A DNA stretch of 64,000 bases from Pseudomonas fildesensis. GTDB lineage: Bacteria; Pseudomonadota; Gammaproteobacteria; Pseudomonadales; Pseudomonadaceae. The stretch is taken from contig NZ_LFMW01000021.1 in NCBI RefSeq assembly GCF_001050345.1, positions 62,001-126,000 on the forward strand, in the 5' to 3' direction. Both the position numbers and the translations under genes were made by a program. Numbering within the stretch: position 1 is the first letter of the stretch; every line of letters begins with the position of its first letter. The notes under the pieces are model-generated. The model was not told the origin of the DNA. It searched no databases and saw only the letters and a list, made by a program, of their open reading frames with translations. Shown here in pieces: positions 24,615 through 33,461 of the stretch.

Positions 24615-24809
24615 GTAAGCGTCTCCTTCTTATAGGGTACGCGCATCGGCAAACTCACGATGCACGCGGAGAGGGCGGGGCTGCAATTTATCCCGGCACC
24701 TATGTTTACGACCTCACTCGCAGGGCAGCGTTCGGTTTTTCGCGTGCCTGTTCAATCAGGGGGCGCGACGTTAACCTGCCACCACCCCAATCATAAAAAG
24801 GAGTGAGTG

Positions 24810-25268
24810 ATGAGTGTCGAACCCCTGCCGCAAGAAGGTGGCTGCCGTTGCAACCGGGTGCGCTTCAGCGTAAGCCAGGCCCCGGTCATTACGATGGCGT
24901 GCCATTGCACCGGATGCCAGAAGATGACCTCCAGCGCGTTCTCCCTCAGCGCGCTGGTTCCCGCCAATGCGTTCACCGTCACCCAGGGCTGCCCGGTGGT
25001 TGGAGGCCTGCATGGGGTGGACCGCCACTACTGCTGCCCGCACTGCATGAGTTGGCTGTTTACACGCCCCCACGGCATCGATGAATTCGTCAATGTACGT
25101 GCGACCTTGCTCGATAACGCCCTGGTCTACGTGCCCTTTATGGAGACCTGGACCTGCGAGAAATTGCCTTGGGCCTCGACCCCGGCAGTCGAAAGCTTCG
25201 AGCAACTGCCCGAACCACAGGATTTCCCGCGCTTGCTGCAGGCGTATGCCGAGTTCAGCGCCCGCTGA
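24810..25268 (+). CDS. GFA/CENP-V domain protein
   Basis: 152 residues. ATG at 24810 after AAGGAG. Zinc-binding cysteines are present in the family pattern: GGCRCNRVRF, then ACHCTGCQKM and YCCPHCMSWL. The family includes glutathione-dependent formaldehyde-activating enzyme, but most members have unknown substrates, so only the fold is claimed. It is soluble and converges with the DinB-like gene two bases away. Confidence 0.88.
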   Translation: MSVEPLPQEGGCRCNRVRFSVSQAPVITMACHCTGCQKMTSSAFSLSALVPANAFTVTQGCPVVGGLHGVDRHYCCPHCMSWLFTRPHGIDEFVNVRATLLDNALVYVPFMETWTCEKLPWASTPAVESFEQLPEPQDFPRLLQAYAEFSAR

Positions 25269-25270
25269 GT

Positions 25271-25798
25271 TCAGTCGATCAATGCCAGCAGGTCCGTGTC
25301 GCCCACATCGTGCCCGGCCTGGGTCAGCAGCGTCGTCACCTGGCCCCGGTGGTGGGTCTGGTGATTGAAAAAGTGCAGCATCAGGCTGAAAAACGGTTTG
25401 TCGGCCGCCGCGCCGCGCATGTTGTGGTAATGCAGGCGCTGGTCTAGGTCGGCTTCGTTGATGCTGTGGGCCCAGTCGATGATCAGTTGATCCAGCCAGG
25501 CACGGCGGGTTGAGAGTTCGCCCAGATCATCGAAGGCCAACTGCCTCAAGTCGGAGGGCGTGGTGATGGCGCTCAAAGGGGCAAGCGCCGAATAGCCGGC
25601 AGGATGCTCGGCAAAGCGCTTGAGCCAGACGGTATCGCCCAGCACCAGATGGTTCAGCGTGCCGAGGATCGAGCTGAAAAACGCCTGCCGATCCTCGACC
25701 AGCGCTACGTGGCTCAGCTTGCCGGCGGCGTCATAGACCTTGCGGTTCATCCATTGGTTGTAGGTCGCCATCAGCACAATCTGTTCGATGCGGTGCAC
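25271..25798 (-). CDS. DinB-family metal-dependent protein
   Basis: 175 residues of a four-helix-bundle DinB/YfiT-like protein. The metal-binding histidines are visible in GTLNHLVLGD and in FFNHQTHHRGQV near the C-terminus. Starts at ATG 25798; a second ATG lies nine codons on. Relatives include bacillithiol or mycothiol transferases and uncharacterised stress proteins; this one cannot be placed further. Confidence 0.85.
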   Translation of the reverse strand: MHRIEQIVLMATYNQWMNRKVYDAAGKLSHVALVEDRQAFFSSILGTLNHLVLGDTVWLKRFAEHPAGYSALAPLSAITTPSDLRQLAFDDLGELSTRRAWLDQLIIDWAHSINEADLDQRLHYHNMRGAAADKPFFSLMLHFFNHQTHHRGQVTTLLTQAGHDVGDTDLLALID

Positions 25799-25922
25799 GT
25801 GTTTTATCCCTCAACGGAGCGTTGGCGCCATCATAAGGCGTGCCCGCCCGGCGGTCATGCTGTTCCAGCAGTGGCGGGCTATGGTTGTTGAACGCCAATA
25901 CTGCGCCCCGGAGGGTGACACC

Positions 25923-26618
25923 ATGAACACCAGCGATCTACTGGAACAGCTGCTGCGCGCCGGCAACACAGGCGGCGCGTCCTCGGGCGGTGGCCTGGGC
26001 GGGCTGCTCGGCGGGTTATTGAAAGGCACCAGCACCGGCAATGCCTCGGCCGGTGGCGGTCTGGGTGGGTTGTTGGGCGGCCTGGGCGGCATGCTGGGTG
26101 GTGCGTCTGCGACGCGTCCTGCGCAAGGAGGGCGTGCCGGCGGGATGAACTACGCGGCACTGGCGTCGCTGGGGATGATGGCGTTCCAGGCGTATCAGAC
26201 CTGGCAGCGTCAGCAGGCTTCTGCGCCGCAGCAACCGTTGCAGACCGTGGATCAACTGTCGGGCCCCGAAGCCGAAGCCCATAGCCATGCGGTGTTACGC
26301 GCGTTGATCGCTGCGGCCAAAGCCGATGGCCGGATCGATGAAAAAGAGCACCAAATGATCTCCGCCGAACTGGGCAAGCATACCGACGATCCGCAATTGC
26401 AACAGTGGCTCGACGCCGAAGTCGCCAAGCCCCTGGATGCTGCGGATTTTGCCGAGTTTGCCCACGACCCGGCCGTGGCGGCCGAGGTGTATCTGGCCAG
26501 TGTGATGCTGGTGGACGACCAGCAGGACGCGGAGCGCAATTACTTGGATGACCTGGCGGGGCAACTGCAAATCGACCCGCAATTACAGCTGCACCTGGAG
26601 CAACAGACCAAAGCCTAG
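25923..26618 (+). CDS. DUF533/TerB-like protein
   Basis: 231 residues. The N-terminal 65 are low-complexity, with repeats of GGLGGLLGGL, then a short hydrophobic stretch, then a TerB-like helical domain (AHSHAVLRALIAAAKADGRI, DEKEHQMI, ASVMLVDDQQDAERNYLDDL). DUF533 proteins such as YebE have this build and are probably membrane-associated. ATG at 25923 follows GGAGG with correct spacing. Its stop overlaps the end of the convergent gene by four bases. Confidence 0.82.
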   Translation: MNTSDLLEQLLRAGNTGGASSGGGLGGLLGGLLKGTSTGNASAGGGLGGLLGGLGGMLGGASATRPAQGGRAGGMNYAALASLGMMAFQAYQTWQRQQASAPQQPLQTVDQLSGPEAEAHSHAVLRALIAAAKADGRIDEKEHQMISAELGKHTDDPQLQQWLDAEVAKPLDAADFAEFAHDPAVAAEVYLASVMLVDDQQDAERNYLDDLAGQLQIDPQLQLHLEQQTKA

Positions 26619-27436
26619 AACCTCACTGTGGCACCTGTGGTCAGCCATTGCGCACGATCACCGATCAGGCTGCGCCCGACCACCAGGTCCACGTCGACAA
26701 ACTGCCCGACGTGGAACCTTGGCCCGGCTTGCCACGCCTGGTCACCACCCTCCTGGCCGTAGCGCTCGGCAATCAACGTCAGCGATTGCGCCACTCGGTA
26801 TTCGAAGCCGGTGCCCCAGGTCAGGCGGTGTTTTTGCTCGCCGTCGTTGTAGGCATGGGTCCAGCCGGCGTTCAGATTCAGGCGCAGCGGCTCCCACGGT
26901 TGCCACGTCAACGGCACACTGAAATCCGCCCCGTCAAATGCGTGCTGCCGGTCGAGGGCAAAGTGCGCCCCGGCGGAGATGGCCATTTCCAGGCCAAGGT
27001 CTTGCCGCGACAGCAGCTGCGCCTTGAGCTGCGGGCTGATCTGAGTCTCGCCTTCGCCTGTGTTAGTGGCACGTGACAGCGCCGCGCCCCACTGCACCCA
27101 AGGCATCGCGCTGAACGTGCAGGCCGGGGACAGGGTTTCGTTGTGCGTACTGCCATCGTGGCGATTGGCGGCGTACCAGGCGTCGACGTTGCATGCTCCC
27201 GGCGCGTTGATGGCGCCGTCGTCGACCCCATACGAGCCACCCGCTGCATGAGCCGTGGAAAACACCGCGATAAGCAGCAGGCTGACCAGGGTCAAGCCGA
27301 TAAAGACCAGGTTACGCTGCAACGCGCGCCGTTTTGCGTGCGGCAACAGCAGCAGCGTGGCCCGAGCCCCTCGATAGTTGCGCGCGCGGTATTTGGCAAA
27401 CCCGTCGGGACGATGCGGGGTGTGTTTTTTGTGCAT
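26615..27436 (-). CDS. Hypothetical outer-membrane beta-barrel-like protein
   Basis: 273 residues. A long basic N-terminus precedes a hydrophobic signal-like helix (NLVFIGLTLVSLLLIAVF) ending STAHAAGG. The rest alternates polar and aromatic residues in strand-like pairs (EPLRLNLNAGWTHAYNDG; LTWGTGFEYRVAQSLTLIAE) and ends in phenylalanine (GATVRF), the usual signature of an outer-membrane barrel. The unusually long positive N-region is odd for a signal peptide, and a later start may be right. Function unknown. Confidence 0.6.
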   Translation of the reverse strand: MHKKHTPHRPDGFAKYRARNYRGARATLLLLPHAKRRALQRNLVFIGLTLVSLLLIAVFSTAHAAGGSYGVDDGAINAPGACNVDAWYAANRHDGSTHNETLSPACTFSAMPWVQWGAALSRATNTGEGETQISPQLKAQLLSRQDLGLEMAISAGAHFALDRQHAFDGADFSVPLTWQPWEPLRLNLNAGWTHAYNDGEQKHRLTWGTGFEYRVAQSLTLIAERYGQEGGDQAWQAGPRFHVGQFVDVDLVVGRSLIGDRAQWLTTGATVRF

Positions 27437-27454
27437 GATGCACCTCGCTTGAAT

Positions 27455-27802
27455 TCAGCTTTCTACGGTCAGCACCGAAATGCCGCTGGCTTTGGCCTGG
27501 CAGACCAGCTCGGATGTGTCATCACCGCCCGGCAAGGCGATGACCACATCGGGGCGGCTGTCGGTCAGCATGAAATGGTTGCGCTGGCGTTCCGCCTGCT
27601 TGCCGTGGCGTTGCCAATTGGGTGGGTAACGCACCACATCGATGCCGATCTCCCGCGCCCATTCCTCGATGTCGCTGCCGAGGAACTGGTTGCCGCCGTG
27701 GATCAATACCTGCACCGGACGCAGGCGGTGGTAAGCGTCCAGCACTTGGCGAGACATTTTCGTGTCGGCGTAATGACGACCTGCACAGATCAAGACGCGC
27801 AT
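27455..27802 (-). CDS. SLOG/YspA-like protein (DUF2493)
   Basis: 115 residues from ATG 27802. Starts MRVLICAGRHYAD, then VLIHGGNQFLGSDIEEWA and IALPGGDDTSELV, matching the Rossmann-like YpsA-related SLOG fold of small nucleotide-binding proteins. Such proteins are often linked to phages or to nucleotide signalling, but no partner is visible. It sits 65 bases upstream of nothing else on its strand; mgtA ends 66 bases before it from the other side of the gap on the same strand order. Confidence 0.72.
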   Translation of the reverse strand: MRVLICAGRHYADTKMSRQVLDAYHRLRPVQVLIHGGNQFLGSDIEEWAREIGIDVVRYPPNWQRHGKQAERQRNHFMLTDSRPDVVIALPGGDDTSELVCQAKASGISVLTVES

Positions 27803-27867
27803 GGTTGAAATCCTTGTAATGCACGGTAGCGGTCGGGCGACCGCCACCGTTTAAACGGCGGGGGTGA

Positions 27868-30582
27868 TCAGTACCACTGCTTGAAGCGGCGGATGTAGAT
27901 CGTCTTCATCAGTTGGGCGACGCAGCAGTAGCTGAGCAAGGTGCCCACCAGCCATGGGAAGTAAGCCAGCGGCAGCGGTTGCAGGCCCACCAGGCTGCCC
28001 AGCGGCGAGAACGGCACGTAGATCCCCAGGGCGATCACCACTCCCGTCATCATCAGCACCGGCCAGGCCGCCGTGCTCTGGAAGAACGGGATCTTGCGGG
28101 TACGCAACATGTGCACCACCAGGGTTTGCGAGAGCAGCCCCTCGATAAACCAGCCGGACTGGAACAGGGCCTGCATTTCCACACTGTTGGCGGCGAACAC
28201 GTACCACATCAGCGCGAAAGTGGTGATGTCGAAGATCGACGAGGTTGGCCCGATCCAGATCATGAAGCGGCCGATGTTTTTCGCATCCCACTTGCGTGGC
28301 TTGGCCAGGTATTCCTTGTCCATCTTGTCCCACGGCAGGGCCAGCTGGGAGATGTCGTACATCAGGTTTTGCAGCAGCAGGTGAATCGACAGCATCGGCA
28401 GGAAAGGAATGAACGCACTGGCCACCAGTACCGAGAACACATTGCCGAAGTTGGAACTGGCGGTCATGTTCAGGTACTTCATGATATTGCCGAAGGTTTC
28501 ACGGCCCTTGAGCACGCCTTCTTCCAGCACCATCAGGCTCTTTTCCAGCAGGATGATGTCGGCCGATTCCTTGGCGATGTCCGTGCCGCTGTCCACCGAG
28601 ATACCCACGTCGGCATCGCGTAGCGCCGGCGCATCGTTGATACCGTCTCCCAGGAAGCCCACGGTATGGCCGTTGGCTTGCAGGGCTTTGAGCACACGGG
28701 ACTTCTGCAGCGGTGTGAGCTTGGCGAACACGGTGCGTTCTTCCACGCGGCGCTGCAGGGTAGCGTCGTCCATCGCTTCGATTTCCACGCCCAGCAGCGG
28801 CTGACCGGGTTCGAGGCCGACCTGGCGGCAGATTTTGCGGGTGACCACGGCGTTGTCGCCGGTCAGCACTTTCACCGCCACGCCGATTTGTTGCAGCGCA
28901 GCAATCGCCGGGCCTGCAGTTTCCTTCGGTGGATCGAGGAAGGTCAGGAATCCCTGGATCACCAGGTTGCGCTCATCGGCAGTGGTGTACTGCTGACGCG
29001 CCAGCGCCTTGGGGATAGTGCGGGTCGCTACCACCAGTACGCGGAAACCATCTTCGTTGTAGTCGTTGGCAATCGCCAGCAACTCCTGGCGGCGGCGTTC
29101 GTCCAGCGCTACCGCAGTGCCAGCCTCCATCACATGGGTGGAAATGCTCAGCATCTCTTCCACGGCGCCTTTGCACACCAGCAGATGGTCGGCAGCCGCG
29201 TCCTTGACCACGATCGACAGGCGACGGCGTACGAAGTCGAACGGCAATTCATCGACCTTGCTGTAGGCAAACGGCACGTGGAACTTCGGGTTCTGCCCCG
29301 AGAACTGCACCACGGCCTGGTCCATCAGGTTCTTCATGCCGCTCTGGTGGTAGCTGTTCAGCCAGGCCAGGGACAGCACCGCATCGTCGCGCTGGCCGAA
29401 GGCGTTGACGTGATGCTCAAGGATGATCTTGTCCTGGGTCAGGGTGCCGGTCTTGTCGGTGCACAGCACGTCCATCGAGCCGAAGTTCTGGATTGCGTTG
29501 AGGCGCTTGACCACCACTTTGCGCTTGGCCATGGCCGTGGCGCCCTTGGCCAGGTTGGCACTGACGATCATCGGCAGCATTTCCGGGGTCAGGCCGACGG
29601 CAACCGCCAAGGCAAAGAGGAAGGCATCGCCCCAGTCGCCCTTGGAGAACCCGTTGAGGAAGAACACGATCGGCACCATCACCAGCATGAAGCGGATCAG
29701 TAGCCAGCTGACGCTGTTCACGCCACGGTCGAAGGCGGTTTGCGAGCGGGAGCCGACAATCGCTTTGGCCAGCGAGCCAAAGTAGGTGCGCGGCCCGGTC
29801 GCTACCACCACGGCTTTCGCCCGGCCGCTGACCACGTTGGTGCCCATAAAGCAGATGTTCGGCAGGTCCAGCAGGTTGCCTTGATCGGCGGCGAGCGGTG
29901 CGGCGGATTTTTGCGTGACATCGCCCAAGGTGTCGTACTTCTCGACCGGCAAGGCTTCGCCGGTCAGCACGGCCTGGCTGATAAACAGATCACGGGATTC
30001 GATCAGGCGGATGTCGGCCGGGATCATGTCGCCGGCGGACAGCTGCACGATGTCGCCGGCCACCAGCTCGCGCATCGGTACTTCACGCAGGGTCGGCTGG
30101 CTGCCCATTTGCTCGCGGCGCAGCACGGTTGCGGTGGTGCGCACCATGGCTTTCAAGGCTTCGGCGGATTTGGCCGAGCGGTGTTCCTGCCAGAAGCGCA
30201 GCAGGCTGCTGAGCAGGACCATGAGCATGATGATAATGACTTTGGTCGGATCGACCTCTTCGCCATCCTGCATCGGCAGCCAGATGTCGGTGAAGAAACT
30301 GATGGCCGCCAGGGTCAACAGCACGTAGATAAACGGGTTGTTCAGTGCCTGCAGGAACTGGACGATGGCGTGAGGCGGCTTGTCATGGGCGACTTCGTTG
30401 TGGCCTTCCCGTAGCAGACGGGCAGAGGCGTCCAGCTCGGTCAGGCCATCCTGGGTGGCGCGTACGTTGGCCAGGGTGGCCGACAGGCCGTTGTGGGCTT
30501 CGCGGGCGGCACGCATCGACAGCCTGGTGTCGGCGTCGGTGCCCTTTTTCTTGTGCAGTGGCGTGTTTTTTACGGCGCTCAT
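27868..30582 (-). CDS. mgtA: Magnesium-importing P-type ATPase
   Basis: 904 residues from ATG 30582 (CAGGAG upstream). P3-type inner-membrane pump that brings Mg2+ into the cell. Seen: TGEALPVEKYD in the actuator domain, phosphorylation site DKTGTLT with Asp376, hinge GDGINDAPALRDADVGI, and about ten membrane helices in the expected places. Length and layout fit MgtA/MgtB. The upstream 850 bases contain a short leader ORF with a hairpin and a 97-codon ORF, suggesting leader-based control by Mg2+ as in other MgtA systems, though the details differ. Confidence 0.95.
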   Translation of the reverse strand: MSAVKNTPLHKKKGTDADTRLSMRAAREAHNGLSATLANVRATQDGLTELDASARLLREGHNEVAHDKPPHAIVQFLQALNNPFIYVLLTLAAISFFTDIWLPMQDGEEVDPTKVIIIMLMVLLSSLLRFWQEHRSAKSAEALKAMVRTTATVLRREQMGSQPTLREVPMRELVAGDIVQLSAGDMIPADIRLIESRDLFISQAVLTGEALPVEKYDTLGDVTQKSAAPLAADQGNLLDLPNICFMGTNVVSGRAKAVVVATGPRTYFGSLAKAIVGSRSQTAFDRGVNSVSWLLIRFMLVMVPIVFFLNGFSKGDWGDAFLFALAVAVGLTPEMLPMIVSANLAKGATAMAKRKVVVKRLNAIQNFGSMDVLCTDKTGTLTQDKIILEHHVNAFGQRDDAVLSLAWLNSYHQSGMKNLMDQAVVQFSGQNPKFHVPFAYSKVDELPFDFVRRRLSIVVKDAAADHLLVCKGAVEEMLSISTHVMEAGTAVALDERRRQELLAIANDYNEDGFRVLVVATRTIPKALARQQYTTADERNLVIQGFLTFLDPPKETAGPAIAALQQIGVAVKVLTGDNAVVTRKICRQVGLEPGQPLLGVEIEAMDDATLQRRVEERTVFAKLTPLQKSRVLKALQANGHTVGFLGDGINDAPALRDADVGISVDSGTDIAKESADIILLEKSLMVLEEGVLKGRETFGNIMKYLNMTASSNFGNVFSVLVASAFIPFLPMLSIHLLLQNLMYDISQLALPWDKMDKEYLAKPRKWDAKNIGRFMIWIGPTSSIFDITTFALMWYVFAANSVEMQALFQSGWFIEGLLSQTLVVHMLRTRKIPFFQSTAAWPVLMMTGVVIALGIYVPFSPLGSLVGLQPLPLAYFPWLVGTLLSYCCVAQLMKTIYIRRFKQWY

Positions 30583-30711
30583 TGTCTGTACTCCTGTCGC
30601 CAATTCTCGACAAAACATACCCGGTACTTACCTGAATACAGGCGAGCGAAAGCATGCCGAGCCGCGGACTTCGCGATCGGTTCAAATAGGGTGTTGAATA
30701 ACTTTTATAGG

Positions 30712-30770
30712 GCCCGCTAACAGCGCGTTAATTAACTTGCGCGCAGCGGGCTACTACTGGATTGGTTCAT
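30712..30770 (-). promoter_or_regulatory. Possible mgtA leader: 12-codon ORF overlapping a hairpin
   Basis: On the minus strand ATG at 30770, with GGAG six bases upstream, encodes MNQSSSSPLRAS and stops at 30732. The end of this ORF lies within an imperfect hairpin (outer stem GCCCGCT/AGCGGGC, 30712-30751) located 130 bases before the mgtA start. Translation of the ORF would open the hairpin. MgtA genes of enterobacteria also have short leader ORFs, but those are Pro-rich; this one has a Ser run and a single Pro. Confidence 0.4.
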
Positions 30771-30816
30771 AAAGAACTCCAGAACATCAATAAGGAAGTT
30801 GCTGTTTCCAGCCGGG

Positions 30817-31110
30817 TTAAGCGGCGCGAGCGCTCACGTAAAGACCGAGCAACAGGCTAGCTTGCGCCAGGCTGGAAACCTTCGGTCTCTGTGGGTCTTG
30901 CGTGTCGGTGTGATCCCAGTGCTGCTGCAGTTGGCCAGTGGTTGGGCAAATACGCCAGTGCGCCAGCGGGTGAGCCGGGCGCACTTGAGGGGAGGGTGTG
31001 GCAAAGGCCACGCGGGCAGGGGAAAAGCCTGCGGGCTCGCGGCACAGCTTGGCGCGCAGGGCTGCGGCCAGTGTACGTACATCGGGCAAAGCAAGGAGTT
31101 GGAAGGTCAT
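30817..31110 (-). CDS. Small protein encoded upstream of mgtA (97 aa)
   Basis: ATG at 31110 with GAGGTG four bases upstream. The product is basic and hydrophilic (MTFQLLALPDVRTLAAALRA at the start; VRPAHPLAHWRICPTTGQLQ in the middle) without signal peptide. Same strand as mgtA, 234 bases before it. A small gene is also found in front of mgtA in P. aeruginosa as I recall, so this could be its counterpart. No domain recognised. Confidence 0.55.
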   Translation of the reverse strand: MTFQLLALPDVRTLAAALRAKLCREPAGFSPARVAFATPSPQVRPAHPLAHWRICPTTGQLQQHWDHTDTQDPQRPKVSSLAQASLLLGLYVSARAA

Positions 31111-31293
31111 AACACACCTCGGGACCGGACGGGCGACCGGCGAGGCAGTTACGGTGGAGCATCAAGCTCTAGCGCAGCTTACCGGACCTGGAAGGCGAGT
31201 CCTGTCATATTCTGGGTTTGTTGCCCGACGCCCGCAGAGGCGGTGCTCGGACAGCGACTAGATACTGTGTCCATTGGCTTCTTTTGTGAGGTT

Positions 31294-31322
31294 TAAAAAA
31301 GGCCCCAGTTGCGGGCAGGGGC
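31294..31322 (-). terminator. Rho-independent terminator after the LysE exporter gene
   Basis: On the minus strand GGCC-capped stem GCCCC...GGGGC with an internal loop, then six T residues. It lies 107 bases past the LysE stop. Confidence 0.7.
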
Positions 31323-31351
31323 AATCTACTTAGGCAGTTACAAAATGTCAA
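31323..31351 (-). promoter_or_regulatory. Possible sigma-70 promoter facing the 97-aa gene and mgtA
   Basis: TTGACA, 17 bases, TAGATT on the minus strand. The match is strong, but its -10 abuts the terminator stem of the upstream gene, so the RNA start would fall inside that stem; the terminator would then not form in this transcript. Confidence 0.5.
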
Positions 31352-31376
31352 CGCATGATTAATTAAAATCTTTGTT

Positions 31377-31393
31377 GTTCAGAGTTTATTCAG
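31377..31393 (+). promoter_or_regulatory. GTTCAG-N5-ATTCAG tandem, PhoP-box-like
   Basis: Two half-sites 11 bases apart, centred about 25 bases upstream of the -35 above. From memory, Pseudomonas PhoP sites are tandem GTTCAG-type hexamers with this spacing. The orientation is opposite to mgtA transcription, which weakens the case. Confidence 0.35.
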
Positions 31394-31428
31394 GCAAGAG
31401 GCACTCCCGAGTTGCCGGATATATAAGT

Positions 31429-32040
31429 TCATATGCCAAGGGCTGCGAGTATCGCCAGATAGATCAACACCAAACCGCAGAGCGCATAACTGATGCGCTG
31501 CCAGGTCGGTGACGCGTTCTGGCGTAACAGGTTCACCAGCGCTGCAATCAGAAAGCACGACAGCACAGAGGCCAACATGAACCCGGCAAAAAACATCAGC
31601 GTCTGCCCGTGGCTGGGCGTGGCGCCGACGATGCCGGATAAAGCGCTACCCAACGCGCCCCAATAAACAATGTTTTTCGGGTTGGCCAGGGAAATTGCCG
31701 CGCCCACCGCCAACGCGTTTTGCCGGGAGCTCGCGGGTGCGTCGCCTGGCTCGGGCAAGCGCCAGGCGTCGATCAGGCTGCGCACACCCAGCCAAGCCAG
31801 GTACAGCGCACACGCGATGGTCAGCGGCACGCGCACGGCGTCATGCTGGATCAGCAGGGCGATGCCGGTGAGGCCGATCACAGCCCATACAGCATCGCCC
31901 ACCAGCGAGCCTATCTGCACCAGCAGGGCCGGGGTGAAACCGTGGAGCAAGCCACGGCGCAGGGTCTCCGCCAGCACGGCGCCGGGAGACAGGCAAAACA
32001 CAAAACCGAATACCAGTGCGTAAAAAAAGATCGTCAGCAT
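31429..32040 (-). CDS. LysE-family exporter
   Basis: 203 residues with six hydrophobic helices. LysE hallmark VFCLSPGAVLAETLRRGL at the N-terminus and ISLANPKNIVYWGALGSAL in the middle. Start ATG 32040 follows AAAGGAG. It lies 12 bases after a truncated AraC gene on the same strand; AraC-LysE pairs are common, the regulator controlling the exporter. Substrate not known. Confidence 0.88.
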   Translation of the reverse strand: MLTIFFYALVFGFVFCLSPGAVLAETLRRGLLHGFTPALLVQIGSLVGDAVWAVIGLTGIALLIQHDAVRVPLTIACALYLAWLGVRSLIDAWRLPEPGDAPASSRQNALAVGAAISLANPKNIVYWGALGSALSGIVGATPSHGQTLMFFAGFMLASVLSCFLIAALVNLLRQNASPTWQRISYALCGLVLIYLAILAALGI

Positions 32041-32052
32041 ACCCGCGCTCCT

Positions 32053-32712
32053 TTAAATGATGACGGGCAGTGTGCGTAGTTGCATGGCCCATTGCCTGGG
32101 GCTCAGCCCGGTCTCCTTCTGGAAAGCGCGTAGCAGGTGAAATTTGGACAGCCCCAGCTGATCGCCGAGGTGGTCCAGGGGCAGCGACTCATGCAGGTGC
32201 GCGGCGAGCAATTCCTGGGCGCGGGTGATCATGTGTTTGCCGGTGGTTGTACTGGCGGGCAGGCGCACACCACTGAGCTTGACCACTTCAGCCAACAGCA
32301 GCACCAACGCTTCTTCATACCGCTCACGAACCAGGGCATCGCTGCTCAAGGCGCCTTTCACCGCATCTGCCAGGCGCTGCGCGAGGTCGGGTTGAAAGCA
32401 CTGCGAACGGTCAAACTCCAGGTGCACCAGCCCCAGGTCAGCGGCCAACTGATCTGCCGTGGCGTACAGGCTGACAAACTGCCAGGGCGCGCCATCTGCT
32501 GCACCGCCGCCCTGAATCTGCCCGGGGTGGTACACAGTAATGCTGCCCGGCCCGGCGTCGAACTCGCGGCGGTCCAGCCAGACCTTTTCCTCGCCGACCA
32601 GGTTCGCGCCGATCACGCATTCGTCATGGCTGTGGCGGGCAAAGGTCAGGCCGGTGCAAGTGGTGGAGCTGACTTCATAATTGCCCAACCAGGCGTGTTG
32701 CATGACGCTCAT
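32053..32712 (-). pseudogene. AraC-family regulator truncated inside its DNA-binding domain
   Basis: 219 residues. A cupin-like N-terminal domain (FARHSHDECVIGANLVGEEK) is followed by the first AraC helix-turn-helix (LPLDHLGDQLGLSKFHLLRA, then GLSPRQWAMQLRT), and then the frame ends in LPVII. The second helix-turn-helix, normally another 45-60 residues, is missing, and the stop is only 12 bases from the LysE start. A deletion joining this point to the exporter leader would explain it. The first HTH alone rarely binds DNA, so the protein is probably non-functional. Confidence 0.7.
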
Positions 32713-32762
32713 CGATTCGGCTCGGTGAAAGGTTGGGCAAGAGCATACGCCGCCAGAGGGGC

Positions 32763-33449
32763 TCAGATCGACCGTTGATTGACCCGCTGCGACAGCTCAT
32801 CGGCGCTTTCCTTGCGTTCCGAGTAACGGTCCACCAGGTCCGGGCGCTCACGCAGCAGCAGGGTGAATTTCACCAACTCCTCCATCACATCCACGACGCG
32901 GTCGTAGAGGGCCGAAGGCTTCATGCGGTCCGTTTCGTCGAACTCCATGAACGCCTTGGGCACCGACGATTGATTGGGGATGGTGAACATGCGCATCCAG
33001 CGCCCCAACACGCGAAGCTGGTTGACGGTGTTGAAGGATTGGGAACCGCCGGACACTTGCATCACCGCCAACGTCTTGCCTTGGGTCGGGCGTACGGCAC
33101 CGAGCGCCAGCGGCACCCAGTCGAGCTGCGCCTTGAACACCGCCGACATCGAGCCATGTCGCTCAGGCGAGCACCACACCTGGCCTTCGGACCATTGCAT
33201 CAGCTCCAACAGCTCCTGGACCTTGGGATGGTCGTTTGGCGCGTCGTCAGGCAGCGGCAAGCCGGACGGGTTGAATATCCGCGTGTCGGCGCCGAAGTGG
33301 CGTAGCAGGCGCGCGGCTTCTTCCACCAGCAGGCGGCTGAACGAACGGGCGCGTGTGGAGCCGTAGAGCAGCAGGATGCGCGGCGGATGCGCCGGCCCGG
33401 TATGCAAGGGTGTTGAAAGGAGGGTGTCGAGATTTGGCAGGGTGGTCAT
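32763..33449 (-). CDS. arsH: ArsH, NADPH-dependent FMN oxidoreductase
   Basis: 228 residues of the flavodoxin-like NADPH:FMN reductase family. FMN phosphate loop in LLYGSTRARSFSRLL, and WCSPERHGSMSAVFKAQLDW typical of ArsH. By family knowledge it oxidises trivalent organoarsenicals to less toxic pentavalent forms. It is the last gene of the arsRBCH operon, 12 bases after arsC. Confidence 0.93.
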   Translation of the reverse strand: MTTLPNLDTLLSTPLHTGPAHPPRILLLYGSTRARSFSRLLVEEAARLLRHFGADTRIFNPSGLPLPDDAPNDHPKVQELLELMQWSEGQVWCSPERHGSMSAVFKAQLDWVPLALGAVRPTQGKTLAVMQVSGGSQSFNTVNQLRVLGRWMRMFTIPNQSSVPKAFMEFDETDRMKPSALYDRVVDVMEELVKFTLLLRERPDLVDRYSERKESADELSQRVNQRSI

Positions 33450-33461
33450 TGCATTCTCCGG

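Noticed and set aside
31110..31320. A Mg2+ riboswitch (M-box) upstream of mgtA
   Set aside because: I could not find the conserved M-box core, and M-boxes are mainly in Gram-positives.
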